A stretch of DNA of 64,000 nucleotides from Apoda limacodes (GCA_946406115.1 OX291553.1:15195001-15259000); one strand, 5' to 3'. Positions 35,525 through 47,999 are shown, counted from the first letter of the stretch. Notes: generated from the sequence alone by a model not told the origin. Made by a program: numbers and translations.

Positions 35525-36250
35525 ATTCCGGACGGTTGTCCGACACTGTGTTTTTATTTTTTAACGATGCCTAAAATATAAAATCAACCCGTGCTCCAAA
35601 TCCCAAATTTCTATCCTTAGCAATTTGGTAATCATGATTTAGTCAGTACCTACTTTGTTTTTTTTGCAGATAACTTTGCCACCCCCTTTCTCCGCTTTGG
35701 ACGTTTTATTACAGAATCCTTAGTCTATGGTTAATACTTTACACAATTGCACGTTACGTAATCTAACTCAGGGCTTTGGTGGTTTAGTGAAATGCTCAAA
35801 ATTACACTTTCATTATTTGTGTTGAAGAACATGTTTGTATGTATAACAAGTTTTAGGTAAAGTTGAGCATAAGAACATTTTTTTTTCAAATAAACCGCCC
35901 ACTGCCCTTTTCCCCCTAAGGATTGAATTCTAAAAACCCCGGAAGATATGATTCATTAATTGTGTTGTGGAAAGCATTAATACCAGATTTTTAATTAATT
36001 TTAACATAAAAATTGCTATTTTTCAACCGACTATAGGAGGATAGATGGAAATAAATTACGTTTCATCAACTGTGTTCAAGGACATGTAAACCTAGCTTTA
36101 AGTAAACTTCACGATAAAAATATAATTTGCTACTCTCTCCATAGGGGCTGAATATTCTGATATTCCAAGCCACATAATTTTTTGTCTTACTTTAATAATA
36201 TTAATACATATGCTATTTACCCAAACTTCAGGTAAGTAAACGACTTTTTT
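35525..36250. other. Stretch without recognised genes
   Basis: AT-rich. Apart from the fragment at 35575-35650 related to 35105-35190, nothing was recognised. Confidence 0.35.
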
Positions 36251-37110
36251 TTATACCACTAAAGTACGGCGTGATTGTAAACGGTCACCGCAACCTTTGG
36301 ACGCTTTTAACACCCAGTGGCGTCACTCGCGTGCTGCCAATCCTTTAAAATCTAATAAATCCTTTTTTGAATATCCCCATGTTGTAATCCTAAAATCCTT
36401 TGAAAAATCTTAGCAGGGAGCTCACTCCACAACCTAAGCGTTCGCGGAAGGAAGTTTCCTTTCCTCCGTAGGAATTAAATTTTAAGAAACAACAAAATAC
36501 CTACGTATAGTAATAAAATACATACCTGTTTGTGACGAAGAGCATTAATATTTCCTTTTCATCCACATTCATTTTCCTTGTCGGTGGCGAGCGGCGCGAT
36601 GATAGAAAATAGCCGTGGGATAGTATTATATAGCCTGTCACCGTTATAAACATTCATTTAAAAGCAGTAGAACACACACACACACAGGGACGCAAAACCT
36701 CTATTCCGCTTGTGAGTTTGGAATCGTGCGAGCGCGTTATTTTAGGAGCGATCAGATGCTCACATGTCTAGTCTTTGGGCCGAGTCAAAATTGTTTATGT
36801 CCCGAGGTAAAGTATTGCTACATTGTTAATTACACGTAGTTTCTTGCACGCCAACTTGACCTTCTTCTAAGTGATCTCGGAATTGTATGTCGCTAAAGAT
36901 GTGATGACATTTAGAATCCCAATGCTCTTGGTGATGATTAAACCTGTGTTTTTAAATTGTAAAACTATAGTTAATAGGGGTTTGTTAGCGATGACCGCTC
37001 TGACTTGTGTCTTGTTTGGGTTAGATCGGTTTTAATTTGCAGCGAGTGGTCTCGAATTTGGACACAAGTTCCCCACGACACAAGGGGTTGTTTCAACTTC
37101 GCTACTACCA
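36251..37110 (-). mobile_element. Non-LTR family A (copy 6), old relic
   Basis: The minus strand carries the 3' UTR ('ataccactaaagta'), the C-terminal region with 'ttagcagggagctcactcc', and thumb and palm pieces ('aagtgatctcggaattgta', 'ggacacaagttccccacg'). Many substitutions, indels and a CA-repeat tract near 36674-36684 mark it as the most diverged copy. No readable frame remains. Confidence 0.75.
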
Positions 37111-37507
37111 GTGTATGTCGTCGATAGACAACATTACTTTCGAAATTAACGGCTTAAAACTTTTTAAACCCTGCTACCTGCTGAACCCTCGGTGCGCGAA
37201 TCCAACTCCCACTTGTCCAGTTTTATTTTAGCAGCCATAGTGGTTTACTTATTTTTCTACCTTGCTTCGTTTGTCCGTGACGTTCAAAATTGTGATTTAT
37301 TTACTAAGCACTCACTAGCACACCATTCTCACCATTAAGCTGTAATTTGGCATACCTTTTTAACCTGACATAATATGGTAATTTAAAATTGGCCTGATGA
37401 TGGAGCCCATAGTTGGACATAAAACATCTCGATTACATAACATAAGCGCGAAGATTATGGCCTCGTAAGTTTTGTCTTGACAAGTGCTATAGATATATAT
37501 TCCTTGG

Positions 37508-37578
37508 GCCCACTTTCCGGATCCATCAGATCCTCTATACCATTAAAGAGGATCTGATGATGGAACCGGAAAGTGGGC
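37508..37578. other. Strong 71-nt hairpin
   Basis: Left arm GCCCACTTTCCGG-a-TCCAT-CAGATCCTCT pairs with the right arm at 37547-37578, leaving a 10-nt loop, one mismatch and a 3-nt bulge. The size fits a pre-miRNA or a collapsed foldback repeat. Function unknown. Confidence 0.6.
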
Positions 37579-37796
37579 ATAGGAACTATTCAACTAAACA
37601 AGATGGTCCTGCTGTGTTTGACCTTGTTGAATTTGCGCGACAAGTAGATACTTACTATAGCCCAGGCTTTGATAATAAAGCCGGAAGGAGGCCACAGGAT
37701 CTCCTTAACCAAACAAAGTTCTGTCGCGTTTCGCCTTCTATCAGTAACCGATATTGGAGTACTTCTGTAGCTTTACAATTAAACTTGGTGCACTAA
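37557..37796 (+). other. Unrecognised 79-codon open frame
   Basis: It starts inside the right arm of the hairpin. The segment AVFDLVEFARQVDTYYSPGF followed by DNKAGRRPQDLL looks protein-like, but I do not recognise it. It may be a scrap of mobile-element coding sequence or chance. Confidence 0.2.
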
Positions 37797-38287
37797 ATGT
37801 TATTATATTATTAATATATTAGCTTTAATTTTTATTTCAATAATTGTTAAAAAGTTTGTTTAGGTTCATTATTATGAGTAATTTCATACAAAAAGCTGAT
37901 TTCCACGAATATATTTGTAATAAAAATAAAATAAATAAATATTTTTGGCCATTGCATCGCACTGATCCCAACCTAAGCAAACGAAAAGCATGTACTGTGA
38001 ATATTAGCCCACAGATAGAAATATAAATATAAATACATATATCCCTTTTTTCTAAATAAATACCTACATATTGAAAATAGCAAAAATCCTGACTCAAGCC
38101 CCACGTGCCGCCGATATATATTTTATACCTACATTTATTTTTTCAGGTCATTGCCTTTCTTAAACTTAGGTACGAATAACTTGGCACGTTAATACTTCTA
38201 ACGCTGCAATCTCAGCTTTGCAAAACCGCAAAGATTGGATCTAAGAAAAAGTGCAGTGACAAATGTATGCAGCTCACTTGCATCCAA
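37797..38287. other. AT-rich stretch
   Basis: No recognised feature; frames on both strands overlap and are low complexity. Confidence 0.35.
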
Positions 38288-38442
38288 GCTTACCGCATCT
38301 ATCAACGTCCGAAGGCTTTCACGGAAGGCTTTGTTCGCGAGCAGGGCGCCGCCGCCGCCGCCCGTCCCCACTGTCCGCCCGCCTTCTGTTACAAACAACT
38401 TTGGCCAACTCTGACAAACTACGAAATTTTGATAGTTGCCCG
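38288..38442 (+). repeat. Dispersed repeat family G, copy 2
   Basis: It shares 'accgcatctatca', 'acggaaggctttgttc' and 'ttacaaacaactt' with 24938-25085. It has a (GCC)n tract at 38348-38362 that makes several frames appear open. Confidence 0.65.
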
Positions 38443-39218
38443 AATGTTATCTATTTGCAAGTTATTTATTAGAGATAAAAGTTTTTATTCTTAAAATATC
38501 ATTCCAATGCTGGATATATGTATAACTAAAATAAATCCTAACTTAAATACATCAAAATAGCATTATATACGCTGATTTTCAGAGCACGCTTTACAAAGAC
38601 AAATGCGACTTCATGATATAAATTAGTTCGCGAGTTTCAATCCATATATACAATTTCTACCTACGAATAAAATAAAAAACTGGCCGATGGCGTGGCGTAT
38701 ACGCATTAAGATAGGGTTGAAAGAATGAGAATTATTGCGGATATCTAAAAAACTTAGGTATCGATTTTTCCAAAATAATTTTCGTTGGTAGAATTTATAA
38801 AGTTTTATTGTTATGATTATTTTCAGAATTTTAGATAGAGCGGATCAAAAGTTAGACACAAATTTTTAACTTCGGTAACTAATAACTCGCAAAATATAAA
38901 TTTTAGAGAAAAAAACCTTAAGATCCTCAAATGCAATTTAATACCCACCTATGCGTAAATCATCCCTTTTACATCCCTTGGTTCAGTGTATGGTTGGCTA
39001 CCCTTAAAAAAAATACCTTAATTTTCATAACATATCTGTATGACGGTTTACAAAACTCAGCTCTGTAAATTTTCATTAGAACCTACCCAAGTCCGACAAA
39101 ATTATAATTGAAGAATTTATAACGGTAACGGAAAACGAAAAAAAATATTTTTGCAATTTGGCTACGGTGCCCTAAAAGTATGGCAAATATTATATCTTTA
39201 AGAGCGGTACCCCTGCTA
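38443..39218. other. AT-rich stretch
   Basis: No gene or clear repeat boundaries recognised. Confidence 0.35.
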
Positions 39219-39530
39219 ACTAGCGCTGTAAATTAATATTTTTATTAGCCTCCTTGTGCAAAGCGAATTTTAAAAATGTGCGTCTACAGAAATATGGTAA
39301 CTAGTTATAAGCTATTTTAAGAATGTATTGTTATATTTCTAGGCTAAAACTGCGAGTTGTAGATAGGATATCTGCTAAAAACGACCACATTTAGCAGAAG
39401 TCACAGTTTTATTCTAGAAATAGTAACAAACGGTCAAAAAATTGCTTACATATGTATTTCTGTAGCAGCAAATTTTTTAAATTCGCTTTGCACAAAGAGG
39501 AAAATAAAAATATCAATTGGCGGCGCTAGT
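39219..39530. mobile_element. 312-bp foldback (palindromic) element
   Basis: Ends are ACTAGCGC and GCGCTAGT. Each half continues inward as imperfect inverted copies: 'aatatttttatt', 'ctttgtgcaaagcgaattt', 'gc(g/t)(t/g)ctacagaaata', 'atatttctag(g/a)(c/a)taaaactg' and 'tctgctaaa'. Arms are about 145 bp, so a single strand can fold into one long stem. It has no coding capacity. This is typical of foldback MITEs. A TA-like flank is possible but not certain. Confidence 0.75.
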
Positions 39531-41002
39531 GGGAGTGATTGGAGTTTTAAATGGTCGATAACACGTAAGTATAGTCATAGCAGGTAATAGTAAAAAAATG
39601 TTATACTTAAGTATAACATACTAAACCAGACATTTCCTCTTTCCTAGAGTTAAGCCATAAAATATTGCATATAAAAAGATAAGTTCATAAATGCAATTAT
39701 TTTGCCGTAAAAGTAAAAAAAAAAAAAAAAAATTACCACACTAATCCAAAATAGTATTTATACGTTTTAAATAAGCATAACGCACGCAACTGATTAGAAA
39801 ATGGCATAAAGGAAACTTCGTTAAAGCTTGCAACTAGAGGAGCCACGGAGGCGGATCGACGCGTCTGCCACATCGATCAGTCAAGCGATACGATCGCCCC
39901 CCGCCTGACTACCACCTTGAATTGCCAAACCACCTGCCAAAACTTACCTCTTTCCTTTACCTTTGCTCCTTGCTTTTAAACGCAATGCAAGCTACGCTAA
40001 AAGTTTGACTTGTGAAAAATTTGCTTAGAATCTTCCTGACAGTCGTAACATGGTACAAATTCTTAGCGGCAAAATAACAATGCTTTTTAACATTGCTTGC
40101 GCTTTTTTATTTCCGAAATAGGTCATACCATAAGTATAAAAATGGTCGGGCTGCAAGAGTTAGTCCTCTTTATTATATATCGACTTTGGCTAGAAAATGC
40201 GAGCCATATTAAATCCACCATCTTGAATTTGAAAAACTAATAAAAAATTTCAATTCAGCACCTTTGAATGCACAATAGAACTTGATGATTTAAATTTTTT
40301 TATCTTTGAATTAACGCGACGATAAGTAGGTACACGAAAATGTAACTTTTTTATAAATATTTTTAAATGGATGCCATATTGGATTCAGCACCCTTGGAAG
40401 CCTGACAAAACTCAGTTTTATCGATATTAAACAATCTTAAGAAAGTATGATACAAAAAAAAAATTTGTTTAATGAATAAAAAACGAACGAAATTCTCAAA
40501 AACTAATCAGTTGATTTAGGATGAAGGGAAATCGAATGAAATGTCGATGAAGCAAAACGCAGGCACTTTCTTCTATTTAACCGAGAATTAGAAATAATAT
40601 CAAAAACATGTCACATTTACTCTTCTTTTAACAAGTGTGTAAAAACATCTACAAAACTGTTTAGGGCTTTATTTCCATTATTGGCGAGACCACTTGCTGC
40701 CATTTGCTGCACCGAGAGGGGGGGGGGGGGTATATAAATAAATAAAAACCTTCATTTGTCGATTCACAGCGACACTGACAAAAACTTAACACTTTTCTAC
40801 CTTAATTCTAAATAATTTCGCTAGTTATTGCTGCAGTACAGAGTTGCGGTGTATCGCCGAATGGGTCTCAGCTCAGCTCAGCATACATTTTAATTTTCGA
40901 AACCATTATAGTAACTTCTCATCTCAAAGAAAAGAAAACAATACAACAAATAAATTTAATTTGAAGTAATAAGAAACATGGACATGTAAAAAGTATGGTA
41001 TA
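39531..41002. other. AT-rich stretch
   Basis: It contains a GC-richer patch at 39835-39910 and a poly-G run at about 40720-40730. 'gccatatt...gattcagcaccc' phrases are loosely repeated at about 40203-40270 and 40371-40400. No gene is supported. Confidence 0.35.
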
Positions 41003-41425
41003 CTAGATTTTGCCAGTGGCTTCTTTAGCGGCGTTGAGCACTTTTTTTGGTATGGGTAAAAAATGATAAACTCGCGTCAGGTCACATGTCCTGATCGTGA
41101 AAATTCGTAAGACGGATGGAGAGTAGACAGCTGGCGTGGCGTAGGAGAGGGAGTATCCCCCTCTCTTTCTACGGCGCGGCGAAAATGTATGCCTGCGCCT
41201 GCTGTTTCGTTTAGGCGGCGCAGGGCGCTTGCGCGAATGGTCGTGTGTGTTTATGTTACAGCGTGCTACGCGTATCCATGGATGGTGACAGCTGATGGCT
41301 CGACCGTCTGTGTAGTGGCCATACTGCTGTGTATTCGTAAAATTCGTGTATATAAAGTGTTTAAAATATGGAAATTGAACAAAGTGCGTCTTTGTCTTTG
41401 TAAAATACGGAAACCGTAATGCCAC
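41003..41425 (-). other. 140-codon open frame of uncertain status
   Basis: The frame begins MALRFPYFTK and contains a very basic stretch (RNSRRRHTFSPRRRKRGG). No fold or family was recognised. The region is GC-richer than its surroundings, and a TATATAAAG lies on the opposite strand at about 41348. It may be a piece of a repeat whose GC composition keeps a frame open. I do not claim a gene. Confidence 0.2.
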
Positions 41426-41666
41426 GCCTATTATAATTTTTATTTTTAGTATTCGCGATTATGAGTAGTACAGGGAGGTTGGATATGGAATTTTAATTCT
41501 ATGACAGATTGCGATGTCAAATATACTACGTCAAAAAAGTAAATAAACAAACATTATTATTTCTTGACAATGTCAAAGACATGTCTTGTGACATATTTGA
41601 GTGTTAAGCGCGAATCGTGTGTAAAGGTTTTCACTTCTGCCGGCACTCCCGGAGTGCAACTTTTTT

Positions 41667-42045
41667 TATACCATTGAGGTGGCATACAAAGTTACGGTCC
41701 GCCTGCTGGTAAGCGGTCACCAAAGCCTATGCACGCTTGCAACACTAGGGGTATGCCGACCCTTCAAAAATCTAATAACTTCTATCTTGAAGAATGCCAT
41801 GCCTTACCTTAGGGATAACCTTGGCGTTCGCGGGAGGAAGTTTCTCTGATACCGCACCGTACGCGGCAATTTCGGTTCTAAAGTGTGAAAATTAATTCCC
41901 TGCCGATGGCGAGCGATGCGAGCAGGCCCGATCGAATGCCTTCGCTATGTCCAGGCTACATGCCAATGCCTCCCCCTGACTCTCAACGGCTAGTGCCCAT
42001 CAGTGTGTGAGATATACTAGAAGGTCACCAGTCGAGCGACCGTGA
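41667..42045 (-). mobile_element. Non-LTR family A (copy 7), internally deleted
   Basis: 41667-41925 is the 3' UTR and C-terminus. At 'gcgatgcgagcaggcccgat' the sequence jumps directly to the motif A and upstream region ('cttcgctatgtccaggctac', 'gtcgagcgaccgtg'). Close to 1 kb of palm and thumb is missing. Confidence 0.85.
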
Positions 42046-42676
42046 TTGGATAATTATCTGATTAAACGAAGGGTAGTTGCCAATTTGACAAGGTCATCAG
42101 ATTTTGATAGAATATTACGATTTGTAGTACAAACTGACCAGTGGAAAAACACGATAGAGAATGTTGTCTATATTTGACTGGTATTTAAAAATTCACATAA
42201 AAAAAACTTTTATTTTTATTTTACTATTTAAGTTTTGTTGTTGGCAGCACACACGTAGACGCAATATGTAAGGAGATAATTTACATTTTACTACCAATCA
42301 CGACGAAAAAAAGTGTAATTGATGTCTTTGAAACCTGTTAAAGCAATAAATGTGCAATTCTTTTAAGAACTAAATCGGAAATCTCTTTCCGATTAGAATC
42401 TCTAAACGACTTATAGAAAGACCATTGAGATCGTAAGCTAAGACATTTATTTTGGAAATTTCTCTGTACAGTAAAATTGTTAAATTAGGTTTATATATGG
42501 TTTATATGTGAAACTTAATTAAGGTTTGTTTTTTAACCGACGAGAAAGTTTGGAAATGTTTCATGGTAACGGTTTTTTTTAAAATCTATAGAGCCTGGTC
42601 GTAAAATCTAGATTAAGGTCATTACATTTTATAGTGTCGTCTATTTATTTATTTTTTATTCTGAACTGTCCACTGC
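42046..42676. other. AT-rich stretch
   Basis: No feature recognised. Confidence 0.35.
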
Positions 42677-42796
42677 AGTTGGCTGATGCAGCCATAACTG
42701 CGTCACCGAACTTTTTGGGGCGAGACTCTAAAGAAGTCTCATCCCATATAGCGTCCAACGCTCAAGGGCTCGGGTTGGGTTGTCGCTCTTGGGGGA
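42677..42796 (+). repeat. Repeat J, copy 1
   Basis: Shares 'agttggctgatgcagccat', 'tttttggggcga', 'gtctcatcccatatag' and 'cgctcttgggg' in order with 46066-46165. Confidence 0.7.
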
Positions 42797-43700
42797 TGAT
42801 TAATGCAAAGTATGAGAAGCCGAATAGAGAAGATAGAGGACAGTGAGTGTTAGTTAGGTACCTATTGAAAAGACTTAGATATGTCTAGCAAGGTACCAAA
42901 CTAGGCTGATATCAAGGTTATGTTTATATTAGATTAAGTAATTAACACATAGTATTATGTTGTCACTAATGATGAAAAAGTGATCTTTGCATGTAATAAA
43001 ATAACTTACAAAGGTTTGAATCTATACTTAACTTTGAATATAAACCTATCACTTTATCCATTTATATCAGACAGAACATTAGACTGCGCTGTTGCGTGTT
43101 TCTTATCATTTTTGACATAGATAGGAAAAATGTGTTTTCAAACCGACTTTTAAAAAAGAAGGTTCTCAATTCCGTTTTGTTTGTTTATTTGCAACACACT
43201 TGGTCATAACGCAGCCTTTACTACCTCGTTTTAAGCATCTTAATAGCGGCCATTATGTACTTGTGCCGTAATGTCAATTACTGAACAAATGCCTTTTACT
43301 TTACCGTTTTTCCATCAAAAGAATTTATTTCTAGGATCTAAGTTCTTATTTTTGGAAAAATAAATCGTGTTTGTTAAAAAGATTACATTAAATATCAACT
43401 TTTTACAACATATTCACACTTATATCAGTATTTACTGTTCATAAATTTTAATGAAAACAGTCGTATGACACTCGTGAGCTCTGTTCAACACAATACACCT
43501 CGTCTGTGATAAGCAGCCCAGCTCACTTGTATCATAATGCACAATTATATTGGCATCTACTGCACGGAAAGCACTTATTAAATAAAGCTATCTTATTCAA
43601 ACTCAACACTTACATATACTTTGAAATCAATCATCAAATATTAAAATGCACAATGTACAAAAACTAGACGTATTTATATTATTTTTTACAATAATAAATA
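42797..43700. other. AT-rich stretch
   Basis: No feature recognised. Confidence 0.35.
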
Positions 43701-44240
43701 AAAAAATCCGTCCAAGTGCGAGTCATACTCGCGCACCGAGTGTTCCGTAAAAGGTAAACTAAATTGTGGGACAAACTCAACTTTGCCGTTGGACAAATGT
43801 TGTTCCAATACATCGTATAGGTCGATGTTAGTTTACCAACTGAAAATAAGTTTATAATAATAAAAAGATATTTTTTTTGTGATATAACAACAAATTTACG
43901 GTTTTAAGATTTTTTCCTTTATGTGTCCTATATCGCAGTGATTTTTGCCAAATTTCATCATTCTAGGTCAGCGGGAAGTACCCCATAGGTTTGATTTATT
44001 CGTGTCACAATATGCAATAAAAATATTTATTGCATATGCCATATTTTTTATTGCATTGACTTATAAGCTTGATTTTTTTAGAGCTGCAAGAAACCGTATT
44101 TCTTAGTATTTGATATTAATTTCAACTTAATACCTTAACCCGTCGCTGAGAAAAGGGTTCTTGACAGACAAACAGATGGACAAAAAAGTGATCCTATAAG
44201 GATTTCTTTTTTCCTTTTGAGGTACGGAACCCTAAAAAAC
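43701..44240 (+). repeat. Dispersed repeat family E, nearly complete
   Basis: It runs from 'aaatccgtccaagtgcgag' through 'gttccgtaaaaggtaaact', 'ccataggtttgatttattcg' and 'cttagtatttgatattaatt' to 'cttgacagacaaacag' and 'gaggtacggaaccctaaaaa'. It is the best full-length reference for this family in the window, about 540 bp. No coding capacity. Its superfamily is not known to me. Confidence 0.7.
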
Positions 44241-46065
44241 AACTGAACCAGTACCTACTACTAAACACTAACCGATATGGCAATTTAAAAATGATGCAGA
44301 ATCACTTTATTTGCTATTGTATCTCAGAAACGCAATTGTGTTCAATTGTATACCTAACATGCAAAAAGTATTATGAATTATTAATTTTTCTGCAATTGAT
44401 ATATTATGATGAGAATATGATTAAAAATAAAATTATTAAAGCTATGTTTCATTTACAGCGAGTGAAACAAGCTGTCTACTTAAGAATAGCTTTATTCTTA
44501 CGCTGTCACTATGTTTTGAAACCAATGTTCGCACGCACGGTGCGCGCGTTAATTTTTCACGGTGCAATCCCGTGCCATTGTAAGGTGTCGAGATAGCCAT
44601 TGTTTCCTTGACAATGGGTGACAATAGCCACGTATCTCCAAAGGCTGCTGGCCTCTGTAAAGCTATTGCTTTGTAACTAAAATTACTAGTTTTAGGGCAA
44701 AATTTTATGATCATAATTATTAAAGTTATAGTTTTCGCTATACTATTAAAATACTATCATCAACACAAAACTATACTTTATAATTTAGTAAAGAAATAGC
44801 CTTAGTAGGAGTTGTCAACTTTTTCTAGATGGTAACTTCTATCGCGTACTCAAAGAAATGTTAAAATCTATATTTATACCTGCGACATGGCATATCAAAG
44901 TTCTACCACTGCACCGTTCGGTCAACATTTTTAACATTTTTTTATAACGATATTGCGACAGAAGTTAAATAAAACCTTAAAACTCGAAACTAAAAAAAAA
45001 TTGATAGAGTGAGTGTATGTAATGTTTGTTTTTGCCAACCGTATGCTTTAGCCTAGCTAGTGCCCATTAAATAGTATTTGTGATAAACATTACCTCTCAT
45101 TCCGTCATAAGATACCTCTTAAGATTTAATTTTAACGTTTATATACGTTCCTAACGCCTTATTAGATCAATAAATTGTAACCTACTGTTACCTAGTTTTC
45201 GTACGAATTGGGTTTTCGTACGAATGCTAGGTGTGATTAAACATTTATTTTTTTCAAAAGACAGTGATTCAGCTTTCATAATATATTGTCTATAGTATGT
45301 ATACCAAGGCAAGGTCACACAAGGTCAAAAATACTCTTAGCGAAAGGCTAGTAAGTCGAATATCTTATATATATCTCTAATACAGAAATTATAAGTATTA
45401 TTGTAATAATTCAACAAAAAAATGTCTATGGATAGAGACACCTCAAATATATATCATAGTGCATATATCTGATAATTATTATAAAGGTACCTTTATAATA
45501 TTATTATACACCTACTTATTTCTTTATAATTATTAAGAGCGATCACATCCAATCATAGAAGCAGAGTAAAATAAAATAACAGGTAGATAGGTAGCAGCAC
45601 AAAATGGGCAGTATTGATGCGATGGCTATACGATGGTGCTCGCTGCGGTCTCAATACAGTCCCAATTAGTCGACGCAGACTTCCGCACGTTTTTGTACTA
45701 CCACTAATAGGCAAGATCTGGAGAAAAAGATCCTTACAATACACGACTTTTGTCGTATGCCATATCGTACAAGATATTATTATGACACCCATTTCACCAA
45801 CAGTTGAATGTGGAGGTTCTTGGAAAAGAAGGTTTTACAGCGTCTTAATAATAGACTCAAACAAAAAGGGAGAGTTATGCACCGAGTTAAAATTGGCAAT
45901 GTTCAAAAAGACTATAAAAAGGTTTATTTTTATTGGATCAGTTTATTTTTATGTAAAAAATGTTTTATCATCTTCAAACTTATTGAGACCTGACTTATTG
46001 AAAAAACATTCAACTACATATTTTATTTGCCTTGAAGTCGTTTTTTTTTTCTGAAGTGACTATTT
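44241..46065. other. AT-rich stretch with one 146-codon frame
   Basis: 45614-46054 (+) is open for 146 codons, but its C-terminal half is low-complexity AT-rich sequence and a minus frame overlaps it. I recognise no motif in it and do not annotate it as a gene. Nothing else is supported. Confidence 0.3.
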
Positions 46066-46300
46066 AGTTGGCTGATGCAGCCATCACTGCTCCAACGGCC
46101 TTTTGGGGCGAAACTCTGCAGGAGTCTTAGCCCATATAGTGCCTTCTCGCTCTTGGGGTCGTCTCTTCGACCGGCGTGAGCCTCGAACCCGAAGGTGAAT
46201 CAGTTCCAGGAGTGGAGTTCCCCGTTACGCGGTTGCGATTGCGAGTGAGTGGTGGTGAGAATCGCCATGGCACAGGAACAGTGTTTGTGCGCGTTTTTTT
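46066..46300 (+). repeat. Repeat J, copy 2
   Basis: Same ordered phrases as copy 1, then a GC-rich extension ('cgaccggcgtgagcctcg', 'gcggttgcgattgcgagtg') that copy 1 lacks. Confidence 0.7.
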
Positions 46301-47346
46301 TTTAATAGGCACCTTTATTAAAATTCGCTATTTTAATAGTAAACTACACTACTTATCCCCGTGCATATGTTACAGGTAACTTACAAGTTAAAAACTTTAT
46401 TATTATGAGAGATTCAAAAAAAATATCGCAAGAAAGTGTTTATTTCAAGTAACCTATATAGATCAAAACAGAGACAGCTTAAATTTTCAAATTCCATAAA
46501 TTTTTAGTTTAATTAATTTCTCTATTCTGCAATTATAATCACTTTTATTTTGAGTTGAATTTAAAGAGAACGCTAAAAAATACACAAACAAACGGTTTCT
46601 AAATTTATGAAGTCATCGTCTAATTATTGAAAACTTTCCTAATTGTTTAATAACCGACACACTGATAATTATTTTATTTTACCTTTAATTCCTGATTTTA
46701 CAATGTCCGTAAGGTTTAAAGGCCCTTCTAGCTGTAAGGGTTTATAGGCTAGGCTCGACTCACAATTACGCAGGTCAAGCGTGCACTAGCTTCGCAGCCA
46801 TACGTACGGCACAAAGCTGGGCCTGCTTACTCTACAAAAACTATTTTCCTATGTACAGACAGCATCTAAATGAATAAAAACGAAATGTTTTAATTTGTTT
46901 TATTAATTTATTGGTTTTATTTAACCGAACTATCTATCAGCAAGTCGTGTTACATAGGCATTTTGGCTAATGAAATCATAAAATGTAGATTTTTTACGAC
47001 CAATTCACTTTTTTATAAATATTCAGTTCTATTTACTGATTTGCAATATAACTTTGTATACGTATTACATCAGCCAAATGTTTTACATAAAACGAGAAAA
47101 TTGTAAGAAAAAAATGCATTATATATTATTACAGGTAATTAATTCAATTAAGCATATCAGGCGAAATATATGAGACTTTTTCAATTATTGGTTTAACCTA
47201 CTAAAGCTACTGTATCTATAGTTATCTCATTATAATTTTATTTTTAACGAAATTCAAAAAAGGAGGAGGTATCACCCTCTTAAATGAACATCTGAATTGA
47301 TGTTTTTTTTTATGTATGTTCGGGCATAGCTCAATTGGCAAAATTT
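46301..47346. other. AT-rich stretch
   Basis: No feature recognised. Confidence 0.35.
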
Positions 47347-47636
47347 TTTTAGGGTTCCGTACCAGAAAGGTAATTAGGAACCCCATTACTAAGGCTTCGC
47401 TGTCCATCCGTCCGTCTGTCACCAGGCTGTATCTCGTGAACCGTTATAGATAGACAGTTGAAATTTTCACAGAAGATGTATTTCTGTTGCCGCCATACCA
47501 AGGAATACTAAAAAACAGAAAAAAAAAAATATTTAAGGGGGCTCCCATACAACAAACGTGATTTTTTACTCGTTTTTGTAGATAATGGTACGGAACCCTA
47601 CGGTACGGAGTCCGACTCGCACTTGGCCGATTTTTT
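47347..47636 (-). repeat. Dispersed repeat, family E-like (reverse)
   Basis: It begins 'tagggttccgtaccagaaag', has 'tccgtctgtcaccaggctg' and 'gggctcccatacaac', and ends 'gtccgactcgcacttggcc'. The termini match family E in reverse while the interior is a different variant. From memory this is one of the commonest repeats of lepidopteran intergenic DNA. Confidence 0.7.
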
Positions 47637-47839
47637 GTTTAAAAGGGTGAATTTAAAACTAAAACTTTTGGTAAAAAAAAATAATAGGTGTAAATTCGGA
47701 ACGGGTGAAACGCCTTTTATGTTGATGATTGTATAAAATTTTGTTACGAGTATGAATGTTTTTAGTGTACAAAAAAAACAATTCGTCACTCAAAAGTAAA
47801 AAATAAAAATATCTAAACAAAAAAAAAACATACCTACTT

Positions 47840-47935
47840 CAAAAAGATGCACTGAAAAGGTGAAAATAATTACTTATTTCCAAAAATCTGATCAGAATTA
47901 CAGTTTAAAGTTGGTGTCTATGTACCTAACAGTTC
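47840..47935 (-). repeat. Fragment related to the spacer of the 23.8-kb inverted-repeat element
   Basis: The reverse complement contains 'tttttggaaataagtaatta' and 'agtgcatctttttga', as at 23909-23955. The inverted arms are not present here. Confidence 0.55.
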
Positions 47936-47999
47936 ATAACACACTTCACTTGCATGACACCAGCAACAAACTGTAATTCAGATCATTAAATGAAAAGGA

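Noticed and set aside
35379..35564. Conserved protein shared with 57455-57676
   Set aside because: The two frames agree only where the 176-bp DNA repeat is identical and diverge immediately outside it, so DNA identity explains the shared peptide.
37557..37796. 79-codon gene
   Set aside because: Starts inside a hairpin arm and matches no family I know; kept only as an unrecognised frame.
41003..41425. 140-codon gene on the minus strand
   Set aside because: No motif, overlaps a plus-strand frame, and sits in a GC-rich patch that favours chance frames. Kept only as an open frame of uncertain status.
45614..46054. 146-codon plus-strand gene
   Set aside because: No recognisable domain, the second half is low-complexity AT-rich sequence, and no start or splice context supports it.
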